A stretch of 14,725 nt of DNA from Bacteroidota bacterium. Its GTDB lineage: Bacteria > Bacteroidota > Bacteroidia > Chitinophagales > Chitinophagaceae. Every line of letters begins with the position of its first letter. Position 1 is the stretch's first letter. The DNA is taken from assembly GCA_005883855.1 (NCBI GenBank), contig VBAU01000085.1, forward strand, positions 12,910-27,634. The letters are read 5' to 3'. Below are positions 7,657-14,725 of this stretch, piece after piece. The translations under genes were made by a program, and so were the position numbers. The notes under the pieces are model-generated. The model did no database searches and was not told the DNA's origin. It was given only the letters and a program-made list of their open reading frames with translations.

Positions 7657-8697
7657 TCAATAGGCATTTTTAAACTGCGGGCATAAAGATTGCCTGTCTG
7701 TGTTCCCTGTAAAGAATCCGTTTTTGATAAGAGAAAACTCGAAAGCACCACGGGTATTGTTATAATTTTTGAGAGTTGACATTGTGGCATCATACGTGAA
7801 AGTGAACGTGTAGTCCTGGTACACTAATCCCAACATAGGTATGATCGCGTCTTTATAGCGATAATAAAGTCCACCGATCAATTCTTTGTCGCCTTCAGGA
7901 GTTAAGTTATAATGAGCATTTAAACCGCCCACGATTTCGGAAGCCTTTGCCTGTTCGGAGACATATATATTTGGATTAATGATCCACTGATCGTCTATTT
8001 TAAAGCTACCGTTCAGGAAACCTGTAAAGCGAACGGGAACACGATTATCAATACCGGGTGCCTGGTCGAAAAAAGATTCCCGCGGGCGATTTACGTGCAG
8101 TGCAGAAAATCCTGCGTTCACGTACACTTTATCATTTGGGAAATAGGCGTAGTTAGCGCCAGCCTGGATATCCAGATAGCTAATGTTATTTTGCGCGAGT
8201 GCTACACTGGTCGGCAAATGGTTGTCAAAAAATTTTCCATCATACTGATCGGGAAACTTAAGATTGGTAACGTTGATTTGTTTATTAGCCCAACCAACAT
8301 TGAAGCCTGCACTTACCAAACTCCCTGCGTTGATCATTTGATGATATGCCACCGATCCATAAATTTTCGTCGATGTCAGGTTGCCGCTTCCTGCCGCGTC
8401 GTGCAGAATTACTCCACCCAAGCCCAGCCAACCAGTTTCAATCTTGTTCCTTAAGGCCTGAACATCTCCAAAAGCGCTCATGGTTTTATAGGGAACTGAC
8501 ATGATCGAGGACCATTGATTGCGATAATTTATCCCCAGGCGATAGTCTGCTTGCGGAATAAAGCCAGTATTAGCTGGATTCGTTAGCAGCGGAGAGTTCA
8601 TGAATTGAGAAAAGTGTAAATCCTGCGTGAAGGCGCAAGGCACAAGGCTCAAACTCACAATCGCAAGTAGCACCGATTTAAAGAAACTCGTCTTCAT
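7657..8697 (-). CDS. PorP/SprF-family type IX secretion system membrane protein
   Basis: The 346-residue product is an outer-membrane beta-barrel of the PorP/SprF family. Characterised members are needed for export or surface attachment of T9SS type B cargo, such as SprF for the adhesin SprB in Flavobacterium johnsoniae. A signal peptide ends near residue 24 (CAFTQ). It is followed directly by the diagnostic block DLHFSQFMNSPLLTNPANTG (26-45), then YRLGINYRNQWSS and repeated amphipathic strands such as GWLGLGGVILHDAAGSG and GLYYRYKDAIIPMLGLVY. The last residues (LCPQFKNAY) match the short Cys-containing tail common in the family. Length fits. It starts 23 bases after the upstream cargo gene stop and precedes a paralogous cargo gene by 77 bases. 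The arrangement, like sprB-sprF, says it serves one or both flanking cargo proteins. No own promoter is evident, so co-transcription with the upstream cargo gene is likely. Confidence 0.95.
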   Translation of the reverse strand: MKTSFFKSVLLAIVSLSLVPCAFTQDLHFSQFMNSPLLTNPANTGFIPQADYRLGINYRNQWSSIMSVPYKTMSAFGDVQALRNKIETGWLGLGGVILHDAAGSGNLTSTKIYGSVAYHQMINAGSLVSAGFNVGWANKQINVTNLKFPDQYDGKFFDNHLPTSVALAQNNISYLDIQAGANYAYFPNDKVYVNAGFSALHVNRPRESFFDQAPGIDNRVPVRFTGFLNGSFKIDDQWIINPNIYVSEQAKASEIVGGLNAHYNLTPEGDKELIGGLYYRYKDAIIPMLGLVYQDYTFTFTYDATMSTLKNYNNTRGAFEFSLIKNGFFTGNTDRQSLCPQFKNAY

Positions 8698-8720
8698 CTG
8701 ATATCACAATTAGATTTACA

Positions 8721-11700
8721 TTATCGGATTAGCGTTAAATCACCTTTCTTCGTTGCATGTTTCCCGTCAAAAAATTCGACCTGTAACGTGTAAGCGTATA
8801 CATCCATTGGCTGCACCGCGCCATTGAATTTCCCATCCCACCCAATGTTCTTATCGTTTGTCTCAAACACTCTTTGGCCCCAACGATTCCAAATAATAAA
8901 TCTCAATTTGGTAATCCCAAACCCTTTTACGAACACCACACTATTAATGCCCCCGCTTAACGGCGTAAATGCGTTGGGCACATCTACTGCGGGGACCACG
9001 ATGGCGCTTACCGGCTTGCAGACTGAATCAGGACAACCTGTTGCGTTAACAGCAATGAGACACGCGTTGAACGTGCCAGTAGCATTGTACTGATGCGAGA
9101 CCTGCAGTCTTGAAGTCGTCTTCAAGCTATCGCCATCACCAAAATACCAGATAAACCGAACGGCATCCGGTGATGACAAGTTAGTAAACGCGGTTGGTGT
9201 GTTTTCCACAGGTGGATCAGGAGCAAAACTAAAGTCCGCAGTCGGTTTATCAGCCACAACAATTGTTAATGTTGCGGAGTCAATCAGGTTACAGGTTCCC
9301 GGGTCATTTGCCACGAGTGTAACCACATAAGTACCCGGAACGGAATATAAATGCGTTGGATTGATCGCTGTCGATGTGGTACCGTCGCCAAAACTCCATT
9401 GGAAAGTTTGACCTGCCAGCGACGTGTTCGTGAATATGGCATTGTAAGGAGCGCAGCCTGCCGGAGGCGTTGTAAACTGTGCCTTTACGAGGGCTGCGAC
9501 TCTGAGTTGTACGGTAACAGAGTCAGGGGCATTGCAATAATTGGTATCCACAAGAACAAGCCTTACATTATAGGTTCCTGGTGCAGCATAACCATGAAAA
9601 ACACTTGCTGTTCCCGATGGGATGCGAGGCGAACCATCGCCGAAGTCCCATACAAACGACGTATTCGTAAACGGCAGCGGAGCAGTGGATAAATTATCAA
9701 ACCTATATTTAAAGGAATCGCAAGGATTTAGTTTTACCGGGTTGAAAGCGATAGTAGCCTTGACATCTCCAACCCGTATGTGCACGTACGATGTGTCACG
9801 AATGTTACAAGTGGTGGAATCAATTGCGACTAGCATCACCTTATACGTGCCGACTGAATTAAATACATGCGTTGAGGTGGGGCTTGTAGTTTTTATTTGA
9901 GGGCTTCCATCACCATAGTCCCATTCATAACTCACTGCATTTCGAATTGTATCATTGAAATCAACCGTTAAAGGAACGCAACCAGCCGAATCTCTCGGGA
10001 CGCCATTGATGATTGAAACGATCCCCGATTTCACGCCGGCCAGGTTAAAGGCGATTTTTACCAGAGCCAGGTTACACCTGCCTCCAGAGCCCGATGGATT
10101 TGTTGTTGCCCATGCTCCGGGCGTCGTCGGAAATACGGCATTTGCATCTAGTTCTTTGCAGTTTGCGCAAATAGCCTGGTATATGACCCCGTTTTGATCA
10201 AACCGGCTCGTACCTCCGTCGACATGGTCGGAGCCGTGCGTATTGTTCTCACCAAAAAAACTTCCATACAATTGCTTAGCTGCATTCTTTTTCAAGACAA
10301 AAAAGTAGAAGTCACGGCCGTCAGTTGTACCCTTAATGGCATCCGGAGTCACGGGTAAGCCTGCAGTACCGGCATTTTTATATTGCCAAAAAGTTGGCGA
10401 CCCATCGCAAAAACATCCACCCCAGCCGGAGACATACACATTCTCGCATCGGTCCACCAAAAATGCAGTGGGAGAGATATTCGGCAAGGACGACGGCGGT
10501 CCAAAAGTTATCGAGTATACAAACGCCGAAAGGTCGGGTTGTAGTTTTGAAATAAACTGCTTACCGCCCGGTTGGTTAAATGGAGCTGGGTTTCCGGGAG
10601 GTGCGACGAACGGCCAGGCACCGGTAGTTTGCCCGGTGACATACGGGAATCCCAGTTTGTCAAACTGAATACCATAAATCTGATCAGTACCTTGCGTTCC
10701 CAAATAAGTAGAAGCGACCAGGTTGGTGCCAGAGATTATGGCAACAAATCCATCAATCCCACCGTGGGAAGCTGTTCCGACAGTTCCTCCCTTATTTCCA
10801 GGAAAATTATTACTTGCTGTTCCCCCGGCCACATACAAGTTGCCATTTGCTGGATTTATTGATAGTACATAGGCCGCATCATCTCCGCTGCCTCCCAAAT
10901 ATGAGCTAAACAGAAGTGTTGAAAGAGTTGGATTCATCTTCAAGACAACTGCATCCTGATTGTGTGATGGGCTACCCGCGTTAGAACCCTGAAACGGTGA
11001 TGCCGTAGGAAAATCATTGGACTGTGTACATGACGCAAGCAAAATATTGCCGGCGTTGTCCAGGATCACTTCGCTTCTCGCCTCGTCGCCGTAGTTCTGC
11101 TGCAAAGAATTACTCCCACCCCCGTAGGGACTTATATTCGCGCCGTCATCATTAGTGCCACCTATTCTCTTTGAACCTATCAAGCCATTTCCTGCAGCGT
11201 TTAGCTTTGTAAGAATCACATCAAAACGGCCTCCGCTGCCGATCACACCTCCGCTTCCCGATGGAATTGTTGGGTAATTGCCTGAATTGCTACGCCCAGC
11301 TATAACGAGCTCACCTTGCGGATCGCAGATCAAACTTTGTGGCAGCTCATTACCCGACCCGCCAATATAAGTAGCGTAAATTCGATTGGATCCATTCGGC
11401 GAAAGCTTGATAATACCAATATCGATGGCGCCCCAGCCGGAACCATCTCCATTTGCCCAGTTTGTCTGAAATGCTCCCTGTGAAACAGGGAAACCAGGAC
11501 TGAAAACAATTCCACCTCCGTACATGCTTCCGTCCGGCCCATAAGTAGCCGTAAAGCCCCAGTTATCTGCAGTGCTGCCTGTGAAAGAGCAAAATACCAA
11601 TGAAGGATCAATGATTAATGTCGAAGACGGGTCATAATTTTTCACCTCAAAACTCACAATGTTACCATTCAGTTTGTATTTGCAACTGATCTCCTTTTTT

Positions 11701-12386
11701 TCTTCCCTCATAGCTTCGTTTATCGAAGCGCGCTCAGTGTACTGGTAACTATAGGGATTCAGTTCTCTTAGGTCGCCGACCGAAGTTTTTATGATTAGTT
11801 CCCTGTTTTTGATTTCCAATTTGTCAGGGCCGTGATATTGTAATGCAATCCTGGAAATATCGGCGCCGGGCTTTACAATCAGATCATATTTTACAGCGTT
11901 CTTGTCGGAATAATAGCGAACATCAACATTTGGATAAACATCCTTTACTGTGATACCCTGGTAAACTTTACAATCGCTGGCCCATTTGGAAGGATCGTTC
12001 CCAATAAAATAATTATTGTAGCCTGGTAACGGCTTGTCCGGAATTATTTGCGCGTTCTTGTTCCCATTCAAGAATTCAACCTTATAAGCATGTGAATGAA
12101 TGGTCACATTCCCCTCTTGTAATAGCTGGAAATTTTTCCCATCATGGGCATGAGTAAGTTCGGCAACCTTAGCCCAATCTTTGGGATCGTGCTGCACAAC
12201 CCGAAATCCGTTTTGCTCCACATAAAACAATCCGGCGGCAACCTGCCCGGAAAACTTAATACGGCTGTCCCACTGCCCCTTATTCTCTATAAACTCAATA
12301 TTATTGTACTGTGCTCTTAGGGCACTGGATGGCAATAAAAAAAGAAGAAGTATGTAGAATGTACGGTTCAAGTAAGTTTTTACCAA
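8721..12386 (-). CDS. Large T9SS cargo protein: N-terminal SBBP-type domain, four PKD domains, type B sorting domain (copy 2)
   Basis: This is a paralogue of the cargo gene at 3977-7579, with the same domain order. It has a signal peptide ending ALRAQ, the YNNIEFIENKGQWDSRIKF domain, an SBBP/propeller-like region with the same six cysteines, and four PKD domains (WDYGDGSP, WDFGDGSP, WSFGDGT, WYFGDGD). It ends with the T9SS type B sorting domain (WNRWGQRVFETNDKNIGWDG). Over the last 87 residues I count 69 identities with copy 1. The start is uncertain because no ATG precedes the signal peptide. The frame is open to GTG at 12467, giving an unlikely 50-residue pre-sequence. In-frame GTG at 12401, TTG at 12386 and TTG at 12371 all give normal signal peptides. 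I prefer 12386 because LVKTYLNR aligns with MVGLNR at the start of copy 1; from there the protein has 1221 residues. It is followed after 23 bases by the PorP/SprF gene, its likely secretion partner. Confidence 0.9.
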   Translation of the reverse strand: MVKTYLNRTFYILLLFLLPSSALRAQYNNIEFIENKGQWDSRIKFSGQVAAGLFYVEQNGFRVVQHDPKDWAKVAELTHAHDGKNFQLLQEGNVTIHSHAYKVEFLNGNKNAQIIPDKPLPGYNNYFIGNDPSKWASDCKVYQGITVKDVYPNVDVRYYSDKNAVKYDLIVKPGADISRIALQYHGPDKLEIKNRELIIKTSVGDLRELNPYSYQYTERASINEAMREEKKEISCKYKLNGNIVSFEVKNYDPSSTLIIDPSLVFCSFTGSTADNWGFTATYGPDGSMYGGGIVFSPGFPVSQGAFQTNWANGDGSGWGAIDIGIIKLSPNGSNRIYATYIGGSGNELPQSLICDPQGELVIAGRSNSGNYPTIPSGSGGVIGSGGRFDVILTKLNAAGNGLIGSKRIGGTNDDGANISPYGGGSNSLQQNYGDEARSEVILDNAGNILLASCTQSNDFPTASPFQGSNAGSPSHNQDAVVLKMNPTLSTLLFSSYLGGSGDDAAYVLSINPANGNLYVAGGTASNNFPGNKGGTVGTASHGGIDGFVAIISGTNLVASTYLGTQGTDQIYGIQFDKLGFPYVTGQTTGAWPFVAPPGNPAPFNQPGGKQFISKLQPDLSAFVYSITFGPPSSLPNISPTAFLVDRCENVYVSGWGGCFCDGSPTFWQYKNAGTAGLPVTPDAIKGTTDGRDFYFFVLKKNAAKQLYGSFFGENNTHGSDHVDGGTSRFDQNGVIYQAICANCKELDANAVFPTTPGAWATTNPSGSGGRCNLALVKIAFNLAGVKSGIVSIINGVPRDSAGCVPLTVDFNDTIRNAVSYEWDYGDGSPQIKTTSPTSTHVFNSVGTYKVMLVAIDSTTCNIRDTSYVHIRVGDVKATIAFNPVKLNPCDSFKYRFDNLSTAPLPFTNTSFVWDFGDGSPRIPSGTASVFHGYAAPGTYNVRLVLVDTNYCNAPDSVTVQLRVAALVKAQFTTPPAGCAPYNAIFTNTSLAGQTFQWSFGDGTTSTAINPTHLYSVPGTYVVTLVANDPGTCNLIDSATLTIVVADKPTADFSFAPDPPVENTPTAFTNLSSPDAVRFIWYFGDGDSLKTTSRLQVSHQYNATGTFNACLIAVNATGCPDSVCKPVSAIVVPAVDVPNAFTPLSGGINSVVFVKGFGITKLRFIIWNRWGQRVFETNDKNIGWDGKFNGAVQPMDVYAYTLQVEFFDGKHATKKGDLTLIR

Positions 12387-12402
12387 TTTAACCAAAATCA
12401 CC

Positions 12403-12433
12403 GAAAAATATCTCAAAATCTTGCGTTTAACAG
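12403..12433 (-). promoter_or_regulatory. Weak candidate promoter for cargo gene copy 2
   Basis: On the minus strand CTG (12433-12431) precedes TATTTTTC (12410-12403) by 20 bases. The -7 box matches TAnnTTTG at all but the last position; the -33 box deviates from TTG at its first base. Transcription would start near 12397, downstream of the GTG at 12467. That would suit a start at TTG 12386 or 12371. Only 97 bases separate the recG stop from position 12386, so read-through from recG is an alternative. Confidence 0.22.
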
Positions 12434-12477
12434 CTAAATGCTTAGACCACGGGAAAGAAAAAAACACGACACTTTCG

Positions 12478-14589
12478 TCAGGAAATTCTACTCCACACCG
12501 TACCGGTTTTCTGCCTCATAAGGAAATTTTTCACAGGCGAATTTTCAGCCGAAGCCAGGTCAGGATCCTCATCCAAAATTTTCTGGACCACGTTCTTAGC
12601 AGTTTCCAATATTGGCTTGTCTTTGACTATGCTTGCCAGCCTAAAGTTTAATTCACCGCTCTGTCTTGTTCCCTCGATGTCACCCGGTCCTCTTAATTCC
12701 AGGTCTTTCTCTGCGATTAGGAATCCATCGTTCGTAGAGGTCATGACCTTCATCCTTTCCCTTGCCTCGTTTCCTATGTCATTTGCGGTTAGTAGAATGC
12801 AGTAACTTTTTTCTTTTCCTCGTCCCACTCTGCCTCTCAGCTGGTGCAGTTGGGAAAGACCGAATCTCTCAGCACTTTCAACGACCATTACAGTTGCATT
12901 CGGTACGTTCACTCCCACTTCGATCACGGTTGTTGAAACCATGATCTGGGTATCCGCCGTAACGAAGCGATGCATATTGATCTGCTTTTGCTGCGCTTTT
13001 TGTCGTCCATGCACCATGCTGATCCAGTACTTCGGCTCAGGAAAATATGCCTTTACATTTTCATAGCCCTTCATCAGGTTTTCGTAATCCAGTTTGGAGC
13101 TCTCTTCTATCAGCGGGAAAATAATGTATATCTGTCTTCCCTTTGCTATTTCTACTTTCACAAAATCCATGACCTGCGATCGCTTGTTTTCATAACGATG
13201 GACCGTAGTGATAAGTTGTCTTCCAGGCGGCATTTCATCCATTACGCTGTAATCAAGGTCTCCATATGCTGTCATCGCAAGGGTCCTCGGTATCGGCGTG
13301 GCCGTCATCACCAAAATATGAGGTGGAGTATCCGCTTTCTCCCATAACCGCGCCCTTTGCGCAACCCCAAAGCGATGCTGTTCATCAACAATGGCTAGTC
13401 CGAGGTTATTAAACTGTATCACTTCTTCAATGATTGCATGCGTGCCCACAAGAATTTTCAAACTATCGTCTTTGAGCATCCTTATGATTTCTTTCCTCTC
13501 AGCAACTTTGGTTGATCCAGTCAACAATTTCAAGGGGACTGGAATGTCCTTCAATAATTCAACAATGCTGTTGTAATGCTGCTGCGCTAATATTTCCGTT
13601 GGCGCCATCATACAAGCCTGGTACCCGTTGTCAATTGCCAATAACATAGCCAATAAAGCCACAATCGTTTTCCCGCTACCGACATCACCCTGGAGCAAAC
13701 GATTCATTTGATGCCCTTTGGCTGTGTTCGCTCTTATTTCTTTAATCACTCTCTTCTGAGCTCCCGTTAATTCAAAGGGCAGATAGTTGCTGTAAAAATT
13801 ATTGAAAAGATCGCCTACTTTATCAAATACAATTCCTTTCGAAAAACGGTGACGTTTCTGCCTTAGCAGGCCGAGCCGGAGTTGCGATAAAAAAAATTCT
13901 TCAAACTTTAACCTTCTCAATGCTTGCTCATATTTCTCCTGTGAGGAAGGAAAATGAATTTGCCTGTAAGCCTCAAACCTCGCCATGAGCTTTAACCGTT
14001 TCAACGTTGTAGTTGGAATATTTTCGGGAATATCTCTTTCTCTTATCAAATCAAAGAGCACCTTCGTCAACTTGCCGATTGGTCTTCCTCCGAGTCCTTT
14101 GGCTTTTAATTTCTCGGTACTGGGATAAACCGGCTCAAGATAATTTTTGCCTTCGGCTATTTCATCCGTGAGCAGCTCCATCTCCGGATGAACCATTTGC
14201 GGATGGCCTTGATAAAGACTTACTTTCCCATAAACGAGATAACTTTCGCCGGCCTTTAAATTCTTGTGTATCCAGCTAACTCCTTCAAACCAGACTAATT
14301 CAAGAAACCCGGACCTGTCTGTCAACTGACCAACCAATCTCCTGCTCCGTTTGTGGCCAACTAATTCGATCACGGACAAAATACCGGTCACTTGTATGTA
14401 ATCTGTTTCAGCAGTGATATCTGAAATTCGGTTGACTTTTGTTTTATCAACGTGCCGGTAGGGAAAGTGGTTCAACAGATCATTAAAGGTGAAAATGCCG
14501 AGCTCCTTTTTAAAAAGTTCACCGCGTTGAGGTCCGACACCTTTTAAATATTCGATTGGATTGGATAATATATCTGGTGACGATGAAAT
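12478..14589 (-). CDS. recG: ATP-dependent DNA helicase RecG, with an apparent ATT start codon
   Basis: RecG is a cytosolic superfamily 2 helicase that remodels stalled replication forks and branch-migrates Holliday junctions. Counted from 14589 the protein has 703 residues, the normal size. The N-terminal wedge region contains NPIEYLKGVGPQRGEL and FTFNDLLNHFPYRHVDKTKV, followed by an OB-fold (about 65-140). Helicase motifs are GDVGSGKT (Walker A, 301-308), MAPTEILAQQH (328-338), DEQHRFG (402-408), TATPIPRT (429-436) and QLRGRVGRG (583-591). The RecG C-terminal EGTRQSGELNF (639-649) is also present. The conserved N-terminus begins 13 codons after an in-frame TAG (14604-14602), yet that interval has no ATG, GTG or TTG. 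The first standard start is TTG at 14475, which would delete 38 residues including the conserved GVGPQR. ATT at 14589 would yield a typical N-terminus (SSSPDILSNPIEYLKGVG after the initiator). A base error or a genuine ATT start are both possible. Confidence 0.93.
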   Translation of the reverse strand: MSSSPDILSNPIEYLKGVGPQRGELFKKELGIFTFNDLLNHFPYRHVDKTKVNRISDITAETDYIQVTGILSVIELVGHKRSRRLVGQLTDRSGFLELVWFEGVSWIHKNLKAGESYLVYGKVSLYQGHPQMVHPEMELLTDEIAEGKNYLEPVYPSTEKLKAKGLGGRPIGKLTKVLFDLIRERDIPENIPTTTLKRLKLMARFEAYRQIHFPSSQEKYEQALRRLKFEEFFLSQLRLGLLRQKRHRFSKGIVFDKVGDLFNNFYSNYLPFELTGAQKRVIKEIRANTAKGHQMNRLLQGDVGSGKTIVALLAMLLAIDNGYQACMMAPTEILAQQHYNSIVELLKDIPVPLKLLTGSTKVAERKEIIRMLKDDSLKILVGTHAIIEEVIQFNNLGLAIVDEQHRFGVAQRARLWEKADTPPHILVMTATPIPRTLAMTAYGDLDYSVMDEMPPGRQLITTVHRYENKRSQVMDFVKVEIAKGRQIYIIFPLIEESSKLDYENLMKGYENVKAYFPEPKYWISMVHGRQKAQQKQINMHRFVTADTQIMVSTTVIEVGVNVPNATVMVVESAERFGLSQLHQLRGRVGRGKEKSYCILLTANDIGNEARERMKVMTSTNDGFLIAEKDLELRGPGDIEGTRQSGELNFRLASIVKDKPILETAKNVVQKILDEDPDLASAENSPVKNFLMRQKTGTVWSRIS

Positions 14590-14604
14590 GTTTGTTGTTT
14601 CCTA

Positions 14605-14634
14605 CAAAAGTAGTCGCGCAGCAGGAATTAGTAA
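14605..14634 (-). promoter_or_regulatory. Candidate promoter for recG
   Basis: On the minus strand TACTTTTG (14612-14605) is an exact match to the Bacteroidota -7 consensus TAnnTTTG. TTA lies 19 bases upstream (14634-14632), one mismatch from the -33 TTG. Transcription would begin around 14600, leaving a leader of only about 11 bases before the proposed ATT start at 14589. The sequence AGGA sits 9 bases before that ATT. The -33 box lies inside the 7-base-period array described separately. Confidence 0.55.
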
Positions 14635-14677
14635 TTAGGAATCTTGAATTGGTGATTTCGTATTTCGGGTTTCAAAT
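14622..14677. repeat. Compact 7-base-period array upstream of recG
   Basis: Eight consecutive heptamers on the plus strand all end in T, seven of them in AT. GAA begins at 14625, 14639 and 14646 (TAA fills 14632), and TTC begins at 14657, 14664 and 14671. The GAA half and TTC half mirror each other about 14652/14653. This is the same GAA-array/TTC-array, 7-base architecture as the element at 3871-3971, but without a spacer and more degenerate. It overlaps the predicted -33 box of recG. Confidence 0.5.
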
Positions 14678-14725
14678 TTATCCTTAGGCCTCACGCACGG
14701 ATTTCTCCCACAACACTGTCTGGCG

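Noticed and set aside
14684..14725. C-terminal end of a further minus-strand gene at the right edge (13 codons ending in TAA at 14684)
   Set aside because: All three minus-strand frames are open or end plausibly over this short stretch, so a coding call cannot be supported.
1..14725. tRNA, rRNA, CRISPR array, insertion sequence or prophage genes
   Set aside because: The window is almost fully occupied by the listed coding regions, and none of the short gaps shows cloverleaf-like, spacer-repeat or transposase features.

Overview
The window looks like chromosome from a Bacteroidota bacterium, probably near Chitinophagaceae; the family-level guess rests on general resemblance of RecG, SSF and GlcD-like proteins and is an inference. 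Evidence for the phylum is two giant secreted proteins ending in the gliding-motility-associated type B sorting domain of the type IX secretion system (T9SS), a PorP/SprF-family protein between them, a TAnnTTTG-type promoter element ahead of recG, and near absence of Shine-Dalgarno sequences.

Layout. Positions 1-1097 (minus) hold the N-terminal 365 residues of a sodium:solute symporter that runs off the left edge. A LOG-family nucleotide phosphoribohydrolase (1189-1719, plus) is the only plus-strand gene. It meets tail to tail, with a 7-bp overlap, the end of a minus-strand block. In transcription order (right to left) that block is recG (14589-12478), a 1.2-kresidue PKD/SBBP-type T9SS cargo protein (about 12386-8721), a PorP/SprF protein (8697-7657), a second paralogous cargo protein (7579-3977), a GlcD-like FAD oxidase (3830-2406), and a small predicted outer-membrane protein (2405-1713) whose ATG abuts the oxidase stop codon. 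There are no RNA genes, insertion sequences or CRISPR arrays that I can see. No gene-free stretch exceeds 300 bases.

How the genes fit together. The two cargo proteins share signal peptide, N-terminal domain, a beta-propeller-like SBBP region with six conserved cysteines, four PKD domains and a type B sorting domain. The PorP/SprF protein between them is the expected partner for exporting or anchoring such cargo. RecG, the oxidase, the LOG enzyme and the symporter are metabolic or housekeeping neighbours without an obvious link to this trio.

Most interesting observations. (1) The gap between the second cargo gene and the oxidase holds a 101-bp palindromic element built from two mirrored arrays with an exact 7-base period (GAA units on one arm, TTC units on the other). 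A compact version of the same architecture sits just upstream of recG. (2) recG has no ATG/GTG/TTG ahead of its conserved N-terminus; the best start is a non-canonical ATT, 13 bases after a promoter-like element. (3) The cargo-PorP-cargo sandwich looks like a duplicated T9SS cargo gene around a shared partner.
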